From positions 508,001 through 572,000 of the forward strand of contig WAEK01000020.1 in assembly GCA_011634665.1 (NCBI GenBank): a stretch of 64,000 nt of DNA. Reading direction: 5' to 3'. The number at the start of each line of letters is the position of its first letter. Position 1 is the first letter of the stretch. This DNA is from Mortierella sp. BCC40632. Taxonomy: Eukaryota; Mortierellomycota; Mortierellomycetes; Mortierellales; Mortierellaceae. Shown here piece after piece: positions 61,057-64,000 of this stretch. Below the pieces are notes generated by a model. The model saw only the letters and a list, made by a program, of their open reading frames with translations, had not been told where the DNA came from and did no database searches. Position numbers and translations under genes: made by a program.

Positions 61057-61866
61057 GAGCTTCGATCGGGAGTTGGCGATTGTCAAGAGGAGGAGTAGAT
61101 TCTACGGAGGAAAGGAAGGAAAGGAAAGTCAGGAGAACATGGGATCACAATGGGCGTCAGCCCAGGAGAGTGGCGCGGACCTTTTTCCTTTCTACGTTCT
61201 CTCCTTATTTGGCCAAAAGAGAGGTCAATTTCAACAAAGACCAAGGTAAACTTCGTGCAAATCGGTAGTCAATTCCTAGACTTGGCTCTCTTGACTCGAG
61301 TAGACCCTGAAGAGAAGAGAAAGGCGAGAGGGTGTGTGATTGTGTTTAGATGTGCAGATCAGAAAAAAAAAAAAAGACAAGGGGAAAGAGGAAGGGGAGC
61401 ACAGCTGTTCTAATTGACTATCAAAAAAAAAAAAAAAAAAAGCGCAAATGTCACCCAATCCGAAAAGCACGATAATGCGGAAATGATCGGATCGATAGTT
61501 GAAAATGATCTCTCATTATCTTGAACTTGCTGCTGCGCTTTGTTGAAACTTGGGCTTTTACCGTTGTGCCCTTTTCACTTTTCATTTCGGGGTCAATGTC
61601 GTTCTTTTTTCTTTTTTTCTTTTTTTTTTCTCAGCACTCCTTCCTTTCTTTCTTCCCTCTCCAGCACTGCTTGCTCCTCTGTATTATTGTCGTGCAGGAC
61701 TCGGCATCCCAGTTGGCTCACCTAAACTCAAGTTCTTGATCTGATACCCCCTCCTCCTCCATCCCCATTTCTCATTCCGCGGGCTTTGCCAAGAGCCAAC
61801 TCACACACACACATTCACAGGACCAGAGACAGACAGTCAGTCAGTCAGAGAGACTCCATTCACTCA
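59812..61866. other. Divergent spacer between SDR and GTPase genes
   Basis: It contains CA tracts (60041-60053, 60204-60221), CT tracts (60411-60430), GA tracts (61015-61051) and A runs (61422-61441). No gene is recognised; both flanking genes start from it. Confidence 0.6.
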
Positions 61867-62028
61867 ATGTACAGCTTGGAAAGTCAGCAGCAACAGTACC
61901 AGTTGCAATTACAACAGCAGGTCCTTGAACAACAACGACAGCAACAAAATCAACAGCATGCTGAGCCCTTGGCGGCAGCACGAGAGTTCACTGTCGCAGC
62001 TCTCGGCAAGAGTGGCGAGGGTACCTAT

Positions 62029-62065
<37 letters not shown>

Positions 62066-63519
62066 CATGTTCGTTTTGGTGAGCTCTTCTTCTTGGTGGC
62101 GACTTGTTCTAACTCCTCCTTTTGGACTCTTCTATCTCCCTTCTCTCTATGCAACTCTCCTTTCACTGCTCCATAGGAAAGAGTACTCTGCTGAATGCCA
62201 TCTTGGGTCAGGAAATGTTTACAACAAAGACCTCTGTCAACGTAAGTTTGCTGGTTGTGGCTCTCCTCACTCACCCCCCTCGCACCTCCCCCTCCCGACG
62301 CCCTACTTCAGGAACAGGGCTACCTCCCCACCCCTTAGTGCCTTGTCTCGCTTGGTTGGGCTGTGGAGTGGAAGGACAGAGGTTATTTGTGGATTTGTGG
62401 TCGCTGTCGACTAACGGCCCGTCCCGTTTCGACCTTTTGTGTGGTGCATCCCTCTGCGAGCGTGGACACAACTGGACCGACCCTGCTCACCTGCTGAAGG
62501 CTGTTTACTGACACTTTTATTTTATTTTATATATTTTATATTGTCGACAATTATTCATTGTGGTCAATGGGCTTGATCATGCACTGTTTATATGTGTACG
62601 GACTACTCCTTTACCAATGATGACAACAACAGGAAGTAACGCAAAGAGTCTCTCAAGCAACAAATCACTTTCTCAACATCCCGTCAAACCCGGTGATGCA
62701 CTGTATCGATACGCCGTCGTTCAATGGACAGATTCACAACTCGGCGCGTGTCAACGAGATTGGAGCACTCCTGACAAAGATTGCTGGTGGAGTCGATGCC
62801 TTTTTGTTTGTCGTCAAATGCACACGCTATCGGTAAGAAATGGGTCCCAGTTGAAGAAAAAAGGAAAAGGAAAGGAAAAGGAAAGGAAAGGAGAGGAAAG
62901 GGAAAAAAAATGGTGTCATGAGAGTCTGGACACACTATGGCCATCATAACGCTGTTGATCCTAATCCATCTATGCTCTCTTTACGACCAATTGCATGGGT
63001 GATAGATACGATAATACATTCCACCAGACACTTTTGACGTATCAGACACTACTGACACCAGCCTTTTGGCCAAAGATGATCCTTGTCTTTACGCACGCCA
63101 CCCCAGAGCTTCTGCCAGATCCCCAGTCACGGCTACCGCTGCTCGCGTGGGCACGCGAGATCCAGGATGATTTCAAGCTGGAGGCTCCACCCAAGGTGGT
63201 CTTTGCCATGGACTTTGTCCGATTCCCTTATCCCGCAGGAGGAGCACAGGATTTCTGGGAGCGATTGATGGAACTGGATGCCAACACGGAGCCATACTGT
63301 CATCGTCCGTTCCTGGAGAGTTTTGGGAATGGAATAGCGGTGGATGGGTATGTGCAGAGGATCAGGGGTCATTTGGCTGTTTTTGAACCCAACTTTTTTG
63401 AAGAGCAAGCCGAGGGTGAGTATCGGGAAAAGGAACAAAAGAAGCGGAAGCAGAGTCTGTTGGGGATCTTTCGTAGACGAAGTAGTAACCAGGTGCCAAA
63501 GCCTGGTGCTGGGCCATAG
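61867..63519 (+). CDS. AIG1/GIMAP-like P-loop GTPase with Gln-rich N-terminus
   Basis: Exons are 61867-62020, 62177-62241, 62633-62832 and 63006-63519 (310 aa). The first 35 residues are Gln-rich. The P-loop GKSGEGKSTLLNAILG is created across the first intron and matches the TRAFAC-class G1 motif. A switch I-like TTKTSVN, a G3 motif CIDTPSFNG and a G4-position VFTHATPE follow. Strands DAFLFVVKCTRY and KMILVFTHA frame the G domain. The C-terminal 100 residues are charged with a basic end (KEQKKRKQSLLGIFRRRSS). AIG1 GTPases in plants and animals bind membranes and oligomerise; in fungi they are poorly studied. The start at 61867 is the Met before the Gln run; an in-frame ATG at 61786 is an alternative. 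Confidence 0.88.
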
Positions 63520-63868
63520 AGTAAAATGAAGAGAAAGGAGGAGAGCCTGCAAAATGAACAAGACGAAAAGAATTGTCAGGGTGAATGCATTGTGCGTGTT
63601 TTCTTCTTTTTATTTAAAATCTCTGTCTTCATCTAGCTGCATCCATCTTCCAGCTGCATCCATTTTCCCTTTTGAATGATGCGTCCCAAAGAAGTCAAGA
63701 GTCTAGTGACTAGACCTTTTCTTTCTTTTTAGGCTCTCTCGGCGCGCAGACGTGAGACTAGGGGGCTGAAGGGTCTTTTTCTCTCTCTCTCTCTCTCTGC
63801 CTCTCTCCTGTCCTCTCTCTTCCTCTCTCTCTTCCTTTCATTCTATTCCTTCATTGTCCGCCTTCTCC
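63520..63868. other. Spacer and probable promoter of the next gene
   Basis: A CT-rich stretch (63778-63838) directly precedes the next start codon, as in several other genes of this window. I see no gene. Confidence 0.6.
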
Positions 63869-64000
63869 ATGTCCTCTTCGCCCACTCGAGAAGAATTGAC
63901 TCTTTGGGACAGTCATCAGGAGACAGGAGGACATGTGCCACGGCATCCTCAAGGACCTTCTCCAGAACAAAACACCACGTCCATGTCACCCCATGTCAAC
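63869..64000 (+). CDS. 5' end of a further gene, cut by the window edge
   Basis: The ATG at 63869 follows a CT-rich leader and opens a frame that stays open for 44 codons to the end of the window (MSSSPTREELTLWDSHQETG...). The segment is hydrophilic and rich in Pro, Ser and His, with no recognisable domain. The leader and the uninterrupted frame make a true start plausible. Confidence 0.5.
   Translation, partial: MSSSPTREELTLWDSHQETGGHVPRHPQGPSPEQNTTSMSPHVN

Overview
The window is eukaryotic nuclear DNA, almost certainly fungal. Genes are split by short GT-AG introns (mostly about 60-160 nt), coding exons are Gln/Ser/Pro-rich in places, and spacers are packed with (GA)n/(CT)n tracts and A or T homopolymers. 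The gene set (Zn2Cys6 regulator, GH18 chitinase with a chitin-binding module, Dbp5, Snf5, Sea2/WDR24) fits a filamentous fungus. An early-diverging lineage such as Mortierellomycota is my best guess; that is inference, not proof. I rebuilt exon structures by hand, using splice consensus, reading phase and known family sequence.

Layout. 1-2595 (+): 3' part of an Arg-Asp/Arg-Ser-rich protein. 3033-5629 (-): SNF5/SMARCB1. 6271-9082 (-): secreted GH18 chitinase. 10156-12188 (+): lysyl-tRNA synthetase. 12468-16332 (-): WDR24/Sea2. 16667-19755 (+): LisH-WD40 protein, head to head with WDR24. 19845-21260 (-): single-pass membrane protein. 22057-24115 (-): DBP5 helicase. 24519-24945 (+): possible small secreted peptide. 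25084-25762: family of nested hairpin repeats. 26081-28361: tandem array that, on the minus strand, looks like 14 micro-exons. 29386-33740 (-): Zn2Cys6 transcription factor. 33741-39339: low-complexity region without a confident gene. 39340-42487 (-): membrane-anchored alpha/beta hydrolase. 44216-48024 (-): FAD-dependent amine-oxidase-like protein. 49661-52106 (-): triose-phosphate/nucleotide-sugar transporter family protein. 55931-57662 (+): penta-EF-hand protein. 57998-59811 (-): short-chain dehydrogenase. 61867-63519 (+): AIG1-like P-loop GTPase. 63869-end (+): start of another gene.

The genes are mostly unrelated housekeeping and accessory functions and do not form a cluster: chromatin remodelling, translation, mRNA export, TORC1 nutrient signalling, wall remodelling, lipid/redox metabolism and transport. 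WDR24/LisH-WD40 and chitinase/KRS1 share divergent promoter regions.

The most unusual part is 25.0-28.4 kb. Units of 168-181 bp each carry, on the minus strand, a 24- or 27-nt block with a strong 3' splice site before it and a strong 5' splice site after it. These blocks encode VDYEQETL or VDYEQETQL. Three outlying units have diverged elsewhere but keep the same block and its splice sites. This resembles a micro-exon gene, a type best known from schistosomes. Next to it lies a hairpin repeat family whose outer arms partly covary between copies.
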